DNA from: CAZZDK01 sp964652235
Lineage (GTDB): Bacteria > Pseudomonadota > Alphaproteobacteria > UBA9219
DNA: 64,000 nt
Direction: 5' to 3'
NCBI GenBank assembly: GCA_964652235.1
Contig: CAZZDK010000008.1
Span: 1-64,000, forward strand
The notes under the pieces are model-generated. The model made no database searches and was not told where the DNA came from. It worked only from the letters and a program-made list of their open reading frames with translations. Positions within the stretch are counted from its first letter, which is position 1, and each line of letters starts with the position of its first letter. The position numbers and the translations under genes were made by a program. This document shows, piece after piece, positions 17,116-24,868 of this stretch.

Positions 17116-18912
17116 TTAGAACGGTTTTGGCCAAGGTAATTTCACCTCACTAAAGTCGGGGAAAGGGATGAAGGTGCAGCGCGTAAGTGACCCACCGGAA
17201 AACTTAACTCTAAACTCATTTCCGGTTTTTGCGCCAACGATCCGCCTTAATGCTGACGCCCACGATCCACCCGCCCATATTGTATCCCGAAACACAACGT
17301 CAAGTCCGGCATGATTGTTGGCAACAAGGAACCCATCGCCCACAATTTTAATGCCTACACGTTCCAAAGTTTTGTCTATAAATATATCTACATCTTTGTC
17401 CGATCCTGACCTTTCACACAAAGAACGTGCTAGAATGTCACCGATGGATTCATTATCTTCGATCTGGTGTGTCAAAAGACGATTTAGGCAGTCGTCGGCG
17501 TCGTTCTCGTCATGAGCTAGCGCGAGATGATCGAGCAGGGCTTTGTGTTCCGCAATCACTTCGTCGGCTTCCGCCTCACTTGGAACGTGTTCATGAAGCG
17601 CAGCAAACGCACCACCAAACAAGACAGCCATGTTGGCACGATGGCGGCTTTCCCCGTCCAGCCGCCCTTCGAAAACGTCTATCGCGTCAAGGATCATGTG
17701 AACCAAGGACAACATCCGGTGCGCCCACGCACTTTTTGTTGCTCGTATGCGGCGCAAGCCATTGTCGATCTGCTCTTTCTTCTCGCGGTCGCCTTCGTGC
17801 GGCTGTAGTTCGATTTCGACGATACGTGACTGGTCTGCGTTTGATCCCTTGATCGGGATGATCGCGCCGAGCAAGAAGGTGGCGTACACTTGAAACTGCA
17901 TCGCTTTGCCTTCCGTCGTTCCTCGTGCGACCGTGCCTTTGGCCGACGACGAACTGCGGATCAACCGTAAGACGGATTGCATGCGCCCACGGTTATTGTC
18001 GCTTTCAAACTCGTCAATGAGGCAGGCCTTGCTGTCTGCACCGATCAACTGGCGGATGCCTGCTTCCGTGCTGCTGCCTTGAACATCAACGCACAAAGGT
18101 GACAGCAACTCAGAGAGTCCATCAATCAGGGTTGATTTGCCCGTGTTCTTTGGTCCGTTGAGGAATATGTGGACGCGCCATTTCAGCGCACCGCATAACG
18201 GGGCGGTTGCAAGCCAGCCAAGAAGAAGATAGGAGAGACTTGAGTTCGTCCAGTTAAACAAATCGAGCCACGCTTTGATTTCTTTGGCTGTTATCGCGTT
18301 ATCCTTCTCGAACTCCGGCAGATCGCCAAAGCGGATGTAGGTATAGCTCTTGCTCTGCGGGACGGGGCCGCGAAGGTTCTCAAGAATCCTGTCCCCCTCG
18401 CGCCAGATGCCGCTGCCTCGAATCCGGCTTGTTACAAAGGCCCCTGCGTTCCGGCATTCACGCATCAGAAGATCGCCTATTGCCTTGCTGTCAAAACCGA
18501 CAACCACTTTCCCTTTTCGCTTCGGGCAGACGCCTTCCCAAAACGAAGCGGCGGCCATGCTGCACAATCCTGCTTCTGACATAAGAAAACCCGCCGATGT
18601 TGTTGTTAGTAACCTTGTCTTCTGGTCAAGAAAGACAAAGTTCCCACTGTCAGTGTAGCCTTGCGGCACGGGGCCTATGTCTCTTGGGTTATACTCGCTT
18701 AGCACCACCTTCTTGTTGCCCATGCCTTTCGCCAAGGCAGAGCGGAACATTTCCGGCAGTTCTGCCAGCGTGTTGCCATTATAGTCGGGCGAGAAAAGTG
18801 CGCCCACCATGGAACATGCCAGTTCTTCGTTTTCTGTTACGCCCGCCAGATTGGCCATGAGACCCAGCGCGGATGCGTGGGTTGCTTTGTTTTGTGTTGC
18901 GATGTTGGTCAT
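17116..18912 (-). CDS. D5/SF3-like replicative helicase of element A
   Basis: 598-residue ATPase. Walker A is GPKNTGKST at about 253-261 and Walker B KACLIDEFESD near 297-305. A likely sensor region follows (FLLGAIIPIKG near 350), which fits the D5/SF3-like helicases of satellites and plasmids. The N-terminal 200 residues are less clear (FVFLDQKTRLLTTTSAGFLM). The start overlaps the prim-pol stop (TAATG at 18910-18914), so the two are translated together and act as a split primase-helicase. Expected role: autonomous replication of the excised element. Exact family not certain. Confidence 0.75.
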   Translation of the reverse strand: MTNIATQNKATHASALGLMANLAGVTENEELACSMVGALFSPDYNGNTLAELPEMFRSALAKGMGNKKVVLSEYNPRDIGPVPQGYTDSGNFVFLDQKTRLLTTTSAGFLMSEAGLCSMAAASFWEGVCPKRKGKVVVGFDSKAIGDLLMRECRNAGAFVTSRIRGSGIWREGDRILENLRGPVPQSKSYTYIRFGDLPEFEKDNAITAKEIKAWLDLFNWTNSSLSYLLLGWLATAPLCGALKWRVHIFLNGPKNTGKSTLIDGLSELLSPLCVDVQGSSTEAGIRQLIGADSKACLIDEFESDNNRGRMQSVLRLIRSSSSAKGTVARGTTEGKAMQFQVYATFLLGAIIPIKGSNADQSRIVEIELQPHEGDREKKEQIDNGLRRIRATKSAWAHRMLSLVHMILDAIDVFEGRLDGESRHRANMAVLFGGAFAALHEHVPSEAEADEVIAEHKALLDHLALAHDENDADDCLNRLLTHQIEDNESIGDILARSLCERSGSDKDVDIFIDKTLERVGIKIVGDGFLVANNHAGLDVVFRDTIWAGGSWASALRRIVGAKTGNEFRVKFSGGSLTRCTFIPFPDFSEVKLPWPKPF

Positions 18913-19478
18913 TAGAGTAGCCCTTCATGATTTGAGTTGGTGAGGATTGCGCGCATGATTTCAAACTTCTCCGCCGTGAGGACGGGAAGGTCGTTCAGGT
19001 CGCAATCAAGGAGAGGCGTTCCGACCCATTCATAGGGTTGGCTCGTTTCTGGGTGGAATGTCGGCGGCAACACGCAGATGGAACTCCTTGCGAGAACGTC
19101 CAAAATACGTGGCCCCGTGGAAGGGATCGCCGCCTTCGGTACGTCAAGCTCTGCGCGGACAAAAATGGTCAAACCTTTTTTGCCTTTCTTTGCCGAGATG
19201 ACTTTGCCGATCATCCGTGAAATCGGCCCGACATAACGCTCGTCGTCGATGTCGAGACCGACCAGTTTGTGGGCTTCATTGATCTTGCCCCCACAGGCCA
19301 AGGCGATGCCGTGGTCCGCGTACCGCTCCAACCATTGTTTGCGGGTCTTCTCCTTTGGGGCTTGGTCGATGTAGTCTTTCCATCCTGTGATGCTGCGTTT
19401 TGTACCGCGTGGCACGGGAAGGACTGAATGCCCTGCCTCCCAATAACGCGGCGCGTGTTCCAAGAAGACGTTAGTCAT
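18912..19478 (-). CDS. prim-pol domain DNA primase
   Basis: 188-residue protein resembling the N-terminal bifunctional primase/polymerase domain of satellite and plasmid replicases. The N-terminus APRYWEAGHSVLPVPRGTKRS matches the family start, and HGIALACGG is a typical strand-turn. VGLDIDD (residues 73-79) carries the catalytic Asp-x-Asp. I chose ATG 19478; a frame extends to 19577 but overlaps the upstream gene strongly. It overlaps the AlpA-like gene by 8 bp and the helicase start by 3 bp, a tight replication operon. Confidence 0.75.
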   Translation of the reverse strand: MTNVFLEHAPRYWEAGHSVLPVPRGTKRSITGWKDYIDQAPKEKTRKQWLERYADHGIALACGGKINEAHKLVGLDIDDERYVGPISRMIGKVISAKKGKKGLTIFVRAELDVPKAAIPSTGPRILDVLARSSICVLPPTFHPETSQPYEWVGTPLLDCDLNDLPVLTAEKFEIMRAILTNSNHEGLL

Positions 19479-19674
19479 TGGACACCGCCTTGGAGCCGTT
19501 GCCGCTCCGCATGATGGAAATGACTTCCGATACTGAAACAAGCATGCGGCTCTTGCGCAGCTTATAGTGTGGGACAAGTTTTTCGTTGACGGCTTCCAGC
19601 AACTGACGGTATTGAACCCCGATTGCTTTAGCCGCCTGCCGGATCGGCAAGAGGTCGTTTGGTTGTTGAGACAT
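19471..19674 (-). CDS. AlpA/Xis-like helix-turn-helix protein, 67 aa
   Basis: Small winged-helix DNA-binding protein. LLPIRQAAKAIGVQYRQLLEAVNEKLVPHYKL reads as a helix-turn-helix followed by a beta wing (KSRMLVSVSEVISIM), as in excisionases and AlpA regulators. AAGGAAC precedes ATG 19674. It heads the prim-pol/helicase operon. In P4 and PICIs the AlpA-like protein controls excision or the replication operon; here that role is inferred from position. Confidence 0.7.
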   Translation of the reverse strand: MSQQPNDLLPIRQAAKAIGVQYRQLLEAVNEKLVPHYKLRKSRMLVSVSEVISIMRSGNGSKAVSND

Positions 19675-19755
19675 GATCTGTGTTCCTTTAGGCTACGTTG
19701 CTGCCATCGCGTGGCATCGCGCCTATAACGCCCACAGTTTGATCTGATCTTTTAT

Positions 19756-19774
19756 CCCCCAGAGGGTCTGGGGG
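19756..19774 (-). terminator. GC-rich hairpin after the 261-aa gene
   Basis: Stem CCCCCAGA / TCTGGGGG with a 3-base loop, just past the stop at 19782 on the minus strand. No good T-run follows, so it may be a weak terminator or a processing structure. Confidence 0.35.
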
Positions 19775-19781
19775 GGTTGAC

Positions 19782-20567
19782 TTAGTAGTCGCAATCTGCA
19801 TCAGACGTTTCTGAATACAAGTCGTTTCCCACTGGGGGAAGCCCCTCTGTATCCCTTTGAACGTCTTTTATGAATAACTTGAGACGATCTGAATCTAATT
19901 TATCCCTAAACCCAAGCGATAGAGTGAACCATTCAATATCTTTTTCGTTGCTGGCCATATTACGAAGAAGTTTTGTTGTCTGTTTTGAGAATTCTTTGCG
20001 TGGGTCGAGCTTGCCAATCCATAGGTCTCGCAGGGATTCTTCGACTTTGTTTGCTATGCTTTCTCTGGACGCATATTGTCCATCCGCTTCTATCTCTGCT
20101 TTGTGATGAAGATACCAAAGCGCAAACCACCTTTTTTCATCAAACTTTTCATCTTCATATGATTTCTTTTCAGTTGGAGCGATTTGCTCGTAATAGGGGG
20201 TAAGGGCTTCAACGATTGAGACCGCTTCCACAAAGGTACCCCATAGCCAAACGAAATATGCATTGAACTCGCGGGCCTTGATGCCTTCCTGAATCTTTGG
20301 CAGAAGATCGAGCGCGACGTTAAGATGGTGTATCAGGTTTTGCTTTAGATCGTTGGTTGGGGGCTCTGCTTTAAGAAACGTTTCTTTCCTCAAGAATGCC
20401 CATTTATGTACGTCGAAGAATATCCAACGCGCTTCGTTTAAGAAATCTTCTGCAGCGAATAGCCTTGCCTCGATCCGTTCCCAAGGGTCGGCCTTTTCGA
20501 GCATGTAGTTCCGCATCCAATTCGGCGGCTCTGCGGGCAAAGTGGTTGTTGAGCGTTTGTGTTTCAT
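19782..20567 (-). CDS. island hypothetical protein, 261 aa
   Basis: Unrecognised. Soluble, charged, mainly helical protein rich in Trp (WMRNYM, WIFFDVHKWAF, FVWLWGTFVEAV, WFALWYLHH). No signal peptide. It is the first gene on the minus strand inside attR and is separated from the AlpA-like gene by about 107 bp and a hairpin, so it is probably its own transcript. Base composition is more AT-rich than the backbone. Such a gene at the element edge could be cargo (defence or interference), but no family motif is visible. Confidence 0.6.
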   Translation of the reverse strand: MKHKRSTTTLPAEPPNWMRNYMLEKADPWERIEARLFAAEDFLNEARWIFFDVHKWAFLRKETFLKAEPPTNDLKQNLIHHLNVALDLLPKIQEGIKAREFNAYFVWLWGTFVEAVSIVEALTPYYEQIAPTEKKSYEDEKFDEKRWFALWYLHHKAEIEADGQYASRESIANKVEESLRDLWIGKLDPRKEFSKQTTKLLRNMASNEKDIEWFTLSLGFRDKLDSDRLKLFIKDVQRDTEGLPPVGNDLYSETSDADCDY

Positions 20568-20716
20568 GCGAACCCTTGGATTTGGAAATCTGTATCTTGA
20601 CGCCAGTATATCTGCTGTGTTTGAATTTTTCCATGCGGCGGCGCAATGTTTTCGCCCGCACTCTTTCCCACCAAAATTGAACGCGCTACGTCCGACCAGA
20701 CCGAGGGAGGATGGCC

Positions 20717-20867
20717 TGTGTTTACCGCGTGCTTACCGTTTGCCTCTTCACCTCTGTGCAGGATATGTAAGCACAAGGCACGAGTCGGCAAAATGCTGAA
20801 GGTCGAGAACGGCTTTCGAGGGCGCGGAAAAACGTGCCTTGGCGTGCATCAGAATGTCGGTAAACAC
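20717..20867. repeat. arm-type sites near attR (four 11-mers)
   Basis: TGTGTTTACCG (20717-20727) directly followed by CGTGCTTACCG (20728-20738) on the plus strand. ATGTAAGCACA (20765-20775) and CGGTAAACACA (20857-20867) are in inverted orientation. All are variants of the tandem 11-mer found by attL. This is the layout expected of integrase arm sites on an att arm. Confidence 0.55.
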
Positions 20868-20904
20868 AGTATCGTGCATCAATGAAATCAAAGGGTTAGA
20901 ATGG

Positions 20905-20942
20905 GCCAAGGTCGGGGGTTCAAATCCCTCCAACGGCACCAT
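20905..20942 (+). repeat. attR of element A
   Basis: Perfect 38-bp copy of 11996-12033 (tRNA-Thr 3' end including CCA). Only the T arm and acceptor strand are present, so no functional tRNA. Confidence 0.93.
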
Positions 20943-20976
20943 TAAAAAAAGCGCCCCTTGGGGCGCTTTTTTTAAT
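20941..20976 (+). terminator. terminator next to attR, probably the original tRNA terminator
   Basis: Long near-perfect palindrome ATTAAAAAAAGCGCCCC / GGGGCGCTTTTTTTAAT beginning at the tRNA CCA. A terminator in this position is what a tRNA gene normally has, so it was probably moved 8.9 kb away from tRNA-Thr by the insertion. Confidence 0.75.
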
Positions 20977-21114
20977 GGTACTTGCCGTTGTCGGGATTTA
21001 AGCGCCGAAAAAACGGGGGTTCACGACGAGCCATTCAAACAGGCGGGCGCGCACGTGTCCGCGCCCGCACAAAATGTAAAAGTTATGGCGAAGGCGCCGT
21101 GAGCGCAGCGAACG

Positions 21115-21140
21115 AAATCCCTCCAACGGCACCATTAAAA
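21115..21140 (+). repeat. third partial att copy
   Basis: 26 bp (AAATCCCTCCAACGGCACCA then TTAAAA) identical to 20922-20947, that is, the tRNA acceptor end plus six bases of the flank beside attR. It lies 9 bp from the stop of the second integrase, the usual distance between an integrase and its att site. Confidence 0.8.
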
Positions 21141-21148
21141 TCAATATG

Positions 21149-21828
21149 TTAAGCGCATTTCGAAAGGGATGCGCTTTTTTGTTTGGGACTCGGTGTTTGG
21201 GACTTTTCGGCTTTTTTATGCGCCGGGGCCTCTGAAACGACGTCAAAGATAGCCCGTTTCCTGCCGATGGCCTCCACGGCCTCGCGCTGGGCCGTGTCGG
21301 CGACGCGGATATAGTTTTGGGTTGTCGCCATGCTTTTATGCCTGGCTAGCTCTTGAACAACCCGCGCCGGTGCGTGCAGCGCCAAAGCCGTCACATAAGC
21401 CGCCTTAAGGTCGTGGAAGCGGTGGCGGCCCTCGATTCCAAGTTTCCCCCGCAGCGTTCTCCAGGCCGTTCTGGCGTCTTTTATGGGCCTCGGCGGCGGT
21501 TGCGTTCCATCCTTACTCTTTGGCGGCCAGTAGAGGATGAGGCGACGCTCCCCATGCTCCCTTGCCTGCGCGACAAGGCGGGTGAGGATATCCATTGCCG
21601 CTTCATTAGCCGGGACAAACTCGTCCCGTTTTCCCTTCGTCCTTTCCCCATCGAGCCAGACGCCGCGTCTTTCGAAATTGACGTTGTCGATCGACAACGC
21701 GCAAAAGATTTCAGATTTACGAAACCCCATCAAAATGCTGAGCGCGATGGCGTCGCGGAGGTGCTGCGGCGCGGCGGCCATCATTTTCCCCAAAAGTTCA
21801 TCTTCCGGCGGCCGGGCCAGACGTTTAA
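21149..21828 (-). pseudogene. second tyrosine recombinase, 5'-truncated
   Basis: Catalytic domain of a second integrase. It shows box I Arg (LMGFRKSEI), the Lys hairpin (GERTKGKRDE), His in ELARHKS and Tyr in TTQNYIRVAD. In box II the Arg of HxxR reads Lys (FHDLKAAYV), which may weaken catalysis. The core-binding N-terminus is missing: from 21829 upstream the frame runs into the inverted repeat of an IS, and beyond the IS no matching frame resumes. The frame can be read on to a start at 21970, but those residues are IS-encoded. Probably the remnant of element B, inserted at the third att copy. Confidence 0.8.
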
Positions 21829-22864
21829 CAGTCTGCTGAAAAACGCGAGATTTGGATAAAACTCGCACCGCCGGCATTTTGGCGCGAGGTTTTTTGGGTA
21901 ATTTTTGTAGTTTTCTTGATCCGCAAGGCCTGTTTTCTAACCTTTGGACGGATTCCGCCCTATGCGGCAAGCAGTTTGGGAATGCGGATCAGGTTGTAGG
22001 CGATCAGATTTGTCAGGAAGTCTGCGGCGACGCGGGCGATGCCCCGTTTCCTTGGCTTTGGCTTTCAGCATCTTTTCCGAAGCGCGGCGTTCCGCTGTGC
22101 CGGACGCTGTGGTAACGATGCCGCCGACAGCAAGGCCGTTGCGGTTTTCCATCAAGGCATGCCCCATATAACAGAGCCTGGCTTCTTTGCCCAACGCCTT
22201 GCGATAAAGGCGGCTGTCGGGATCCGTCGTGCTGGCATGTGTGTCGTTTGTGCGTTTCTGTCCGTGAAAGTCCGAGCCGTCACCATCATCGGAACCGTCT
22301 TTGGGCTTGAAGCTCTTATGGCTCGCCCATGCTTCGATCAATGTGCCGTCCACGGAAAAATGTTCGCTTGATAACAAGGGTTCGACTTGCGGATGGCGCA
22401 GCAGCGTCGTCATAAATCGCCCGAACACATCGCTTTCCTGTAAGCGTTCGCGGTTTTTGCTGAACGTCGTTGCCGACCACACCGCCGCATCGGGGGCAAG
22501 GCCCACAAACCAGCGAAACAACAAGTTGTAATCCAGTTGTTCCATCAACTGCCGTTCCGATCGCACGCCGTAAAAGGCCTGCAACAGCAACGCGCTCAAC
22601 AACTGTTCCGGCGGTATCGACGGGCGGCCCTCATCGGCATACATCTTCGCAAATGTCCGGTTCATATCCACCAGAACCGCTCGCACAAGTTCTCGTATCT
22701 TGCGCAACGGATGATCCGTGGGCACGCGTTCTTCCAGCGATATATACGAAAACAGCCCGCCTTGATCCTGAAACCTCCCGCGCATCGCCTTGCCCCCCCG
22801 TTGTTGTCTCAACAACAGAGAATCACATCGCCACGCCTAAATCGAGGAGTTTTTCAGCAGACTG
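21829..22864. mobile_element. IS5-family insertion sequence, internally deleted
   Basis: Bounded by 16-bp perfect inverted repeats CAGTCTGCTGAAAAAC (21829-21844, and its complement at 22849-22864). Flanks are TTAA on the left and CTAA on the right; both fit a YTAR-type target, but they are not identical, so the duplication is uncertain. Only one, deleted, transposase gene lies between. Confidence 0.85.
21960..22785 (-). pseudogene. IS5-family transposase with internal deletion
   Basis: DDE transposase of the IS5 type starting MRGRFQDQGGLFSYISLE at 22785. The catalytic Asp region FSVDGTLIEAWAS and HASTTDPDSRLYRK are present. After KAKAKETGHR the frame shifts. In another frame the true family C-terminus VAADFLTNLIAYNLIRIPKL follows immediately and ends at the TAG 21960. 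The segment normally lying between (around a hundred residues with the later Asp and Glu) is gone. The enzyme cannot be active; the ends could still move if a related transposase is present. Confidence 0.85.
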
Positions 22865-23444
22865 CTAACGAAACGGTTTCAAGCGGTTGTCCGAAAACCA
22901 AGAAGAGCTGTGCTGACTGTCCCATAAGGCGCAGTCCTTCCATTATCAACCAACCTCCTGTGTCATCCTTCTGCGCCCCAGTTCCTACAAGTGCACGATG
23001 ATCCAGATGGTCGGACGCGGACTGGCGTTTTCTTCTTCGGCGGGCGCTGGCATGCCGTGGGCGGCGGCAAGAACATGCCGCCTGCGCTTTTGCGGGTCGG
23101 CGAGCGCCTTGTGTGCCTCGCGGCAGCCAACGACTGGCTTGGGATGCAGGGTTGCGAAGCCGTTCAATTTCAGCACGAAGTTGCTCGTTTTCGGCACGAA
23201 GCCGCTCATCAGCAGTTGGGGCCGATTCCATCGCTCTTTTTAATAGGCTCATAGCAAATCCTTAATCCAATGTTGCTCTTTTAAATTGAGCCGCTTTTGC
23301 TGCTCGCGGCGTACTCAGTACTTTTTGTGTCATACGTTGCCGCAAAGCCTTCAGGCAGGTGAATGGCATCTGATCGAGATCATCAATCCGATGTACACCA
23401 TAACTGAGGCTCGGGTAGGCCCCTGAAAGGGGGCCTTTTGCTTT
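22865..23444. other. mobile-element debris, no supported gene
   Basis: About 580 bp. On the minus strand a 132-residue frame (22854-23252) begins with a coiled-coil run (RLRAENEQLRAEIERLRN) like the N-termini of some transposases, then becomes Arg-rich nonsense. I read it as a decayed gene, not a working one. The rest holds short repeats such as GTACTCAGTAC near 23309. Confidence 0.45.
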
Positions 23445-23445
23445 A
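23417..23445 (+). terminator. terminator at the right edge of the accessory region
   Basis: Stem AGGCCCC / GGGGCCT with an A-rich loop, then TTTTGCTTT on the plus strand. It is followed by ATGGTCCTTGCCGTTG, which also follows the attR terminator with one change. Confidence 0.7.
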
Positions 23446-23462
23446 TGGTCCTTGCCGTTGAC

Positions 23463-24683
23463 CTATGCCTTTCGCCACTTGCGGGCGAGGTCGTCGATCA
23501 GCCAGCCTTGGAATTTCGTAATGCCCATGTCAATTCCGGCGCGGACGGCGGCTTCGGTGTCGCAATGGAAGAACAGCAATTTCTTGCGCGGCGCGGTCGC
23601 TATGCCTTCGCGGATGAGCGGATATTTCAGCGCGCCGACGAGGTCCTTGGAGACGTTCACCTTGATCAAATCCACGTCAAAGCGCGTGAAGTTGATATAA
23701 TTCAGCATATCGGGCGTCACGCCGTCGATGGAAATCCGAAAGCCCTCCTGCCGCAGCGTCGCGATGGCGCCCAGCGTTTGCGTGAAGTCCTGCATCAGGT
23801 CGCCGCAATGAATCTCGAACCCTATGCGCTGCCGCGCCGAGCGGGGAACGCGGTGCGTGAATTGCGCGAACTCGGCGCCCAGAACCGTGGGCAGAGTCAG
23901 ATTCAAGCTTAACGTCATGTCGCCTACGGAATCATAATTCTGGGTCAATGCGCCCAAAAGGCTCCGATCAAGAAGCTGGCAAAGCTCCAGGAAAAGGTGT
24001 TTGGGGTGCATGACGTCAAGGTGCGGGAAATAGGCTTGCTTAACTTCGTCCAGGCCAATAAAGGCCTCGTCGAACAATTGTTGCCAGCTTTTATCCGGCT
24101 GATAGGCGTAAACGGATTGCGAACGGATGAAGGGACACAGGTCAATGTCCTTCATAAGCCGCTCAATCTGGTTAAGACTCCAGGTGGTAAGCGGGCCCCG
24201 CGCGGCCTCCGTCTTCAAAAGATGGAGGGGCGAGTTTTCGTCCTCGACGACGGCGGTGGCGCGCGAAAGATCCACGTAATAATTCGCGCGTTCGCGTAAA
24301 AGCGCGTAATCCTCAGGCAAATGGTATAAAAGCGCGTATTTCTCTAAATCGCCTGGCGCGACACCGTTGGGCAAGGTGACCATCATGGCTTGGCTTGGGA
24401 AAACCTTGGCCTGCATGGAATCCGTCCAGATGAGAAACACGTCGCCGTTCGTCATCTCGGCATAGGTTCCCTTTTGCGCCAGAGCGAGGGCCTGCAGGCG
24501 GCGATGCGCGTCCTCCAGCGAGCCTCGCCCGCTGTAGTCGGCGGGAATAGCGGAAACCTGGATGTTGGCGACGAAGTGAGGCGTGCCCAAACGGTGCAAA
24601 CGGCGAATGCGCAGGATAAAGTCCTGCTCAAGCACCAGGTTCGTCGGAATGGCGCGGTTATCGTCGAATTCCCACATCCTCAT
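23463..24683 (-). CDS. degenerate EAL-domain protein
   Basis: 406 aa. The C-terminal half follows the EAL phosphodiesterase pattern: LSLNLTLPTV, GFEIHCGDLM, RQEGFRISIDGVT, FDVDLIKVNVSKDL, KFQGWLIDDL. Key catalytic positions are changed. The DDFG motif reads DGVT, LKID reads IKVN, and the Glu of AEGVE is absent (FFHCDT). So c-di-GMP hydrolysis is unlikely; a binding or scaffold role is plausible. The N-terminal half (1-200) is unrecognised, with no membrane helix. It is the first backbone gene after the accessory region. Confidence 0.75.
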   Translation of the reverse strand: MRMWEFDDNRAIPTNLVLEQDFILRIRRLHRLGTPHFVANIQVSAIPADYSGRGSLEDAHRRLQALALAQKGTYAEMTNGDVFLIWTDSMQAKVFPSQAMMVTLPNGVAPGDLEKYALLYHLPEDYALLRERANYYVDLSRATAVVEDENSPLHLLKTEAARGPLTTWSLNQIERLMKDIDLCPFIRSQSVYAYQPDKSWQQLFDEAFIGLDEVKQAYFPHLDVMHPKHLFLELCQLLDRSLLGALTQNYDSVGDMTLSLNLTLPTVLGAEFAQFTHRVPRSARQRIGFEIHCGDLMQDFTQTLGAIATLRQEGFRISIDGVTPDMLNYINFTRFDVDLIKVNVSKDLVGALKYPLIREGIATAPRKKLLFFHCDTEAAVRAGIDMGITKFQGWLIDDLARKWRKA

Positions 24684-24868
24684 GCGCCTTATCTTGGGCA
24701 GAATTAACTAATTTCGACTTAATGAAGACGATGCCTACGTCCGCAAGCCCCCACATTGTTTCGAGATCGTAATATTTACAGGGCGACAGGCCAGAGGAGG
24801 TTAACCATCTTGTTTTTGCTTGTCTTTTGGTTCATTCTCTTTTCCGTTCGGTTTCCGGAGGGTCGAAA

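Larger units (their letters stand above)
11996..20942. mobile_element. element A: tRNA-Thr-integrated satellite/PICI-like island
   Basis: About 8.9 kb bounded by a perfect 38-bp direct repeat of the tRNA-Thr 3' end. Minus-strand genes in order of transcription are an unknown protein (20567), an AlpA/Xis-like regulator, a prim-pol primase, a D5/SF3-like helicase and a tyrosine integrase. Four plus-strand cargo genes (12445-15150) lie beside the tRNA. No capsid, terminase or tail gene is visible. Integrase, AlpA and primase-helicase without virion genes is the set known from P4-like satellites and phage-inducible islands; assignment to that class is inference. Conjugation genes are also absent. 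Confidence 0.75.

Noticed and set aside
20404..20661. 85-residue minus-strand frame overlapping the start of the 261-residue gene
   Set aside because: Shares most of its length with a better-supported frame, has no clear ribosome site and a basic, low-quality product.
22854..23252. 132-residue frame with a coiled-coil start
   Set aside because: It runs into the IS inverted repeat, turns into Arg-rich nonsense after the first 35 residues and has no family match I know; treated as debris.
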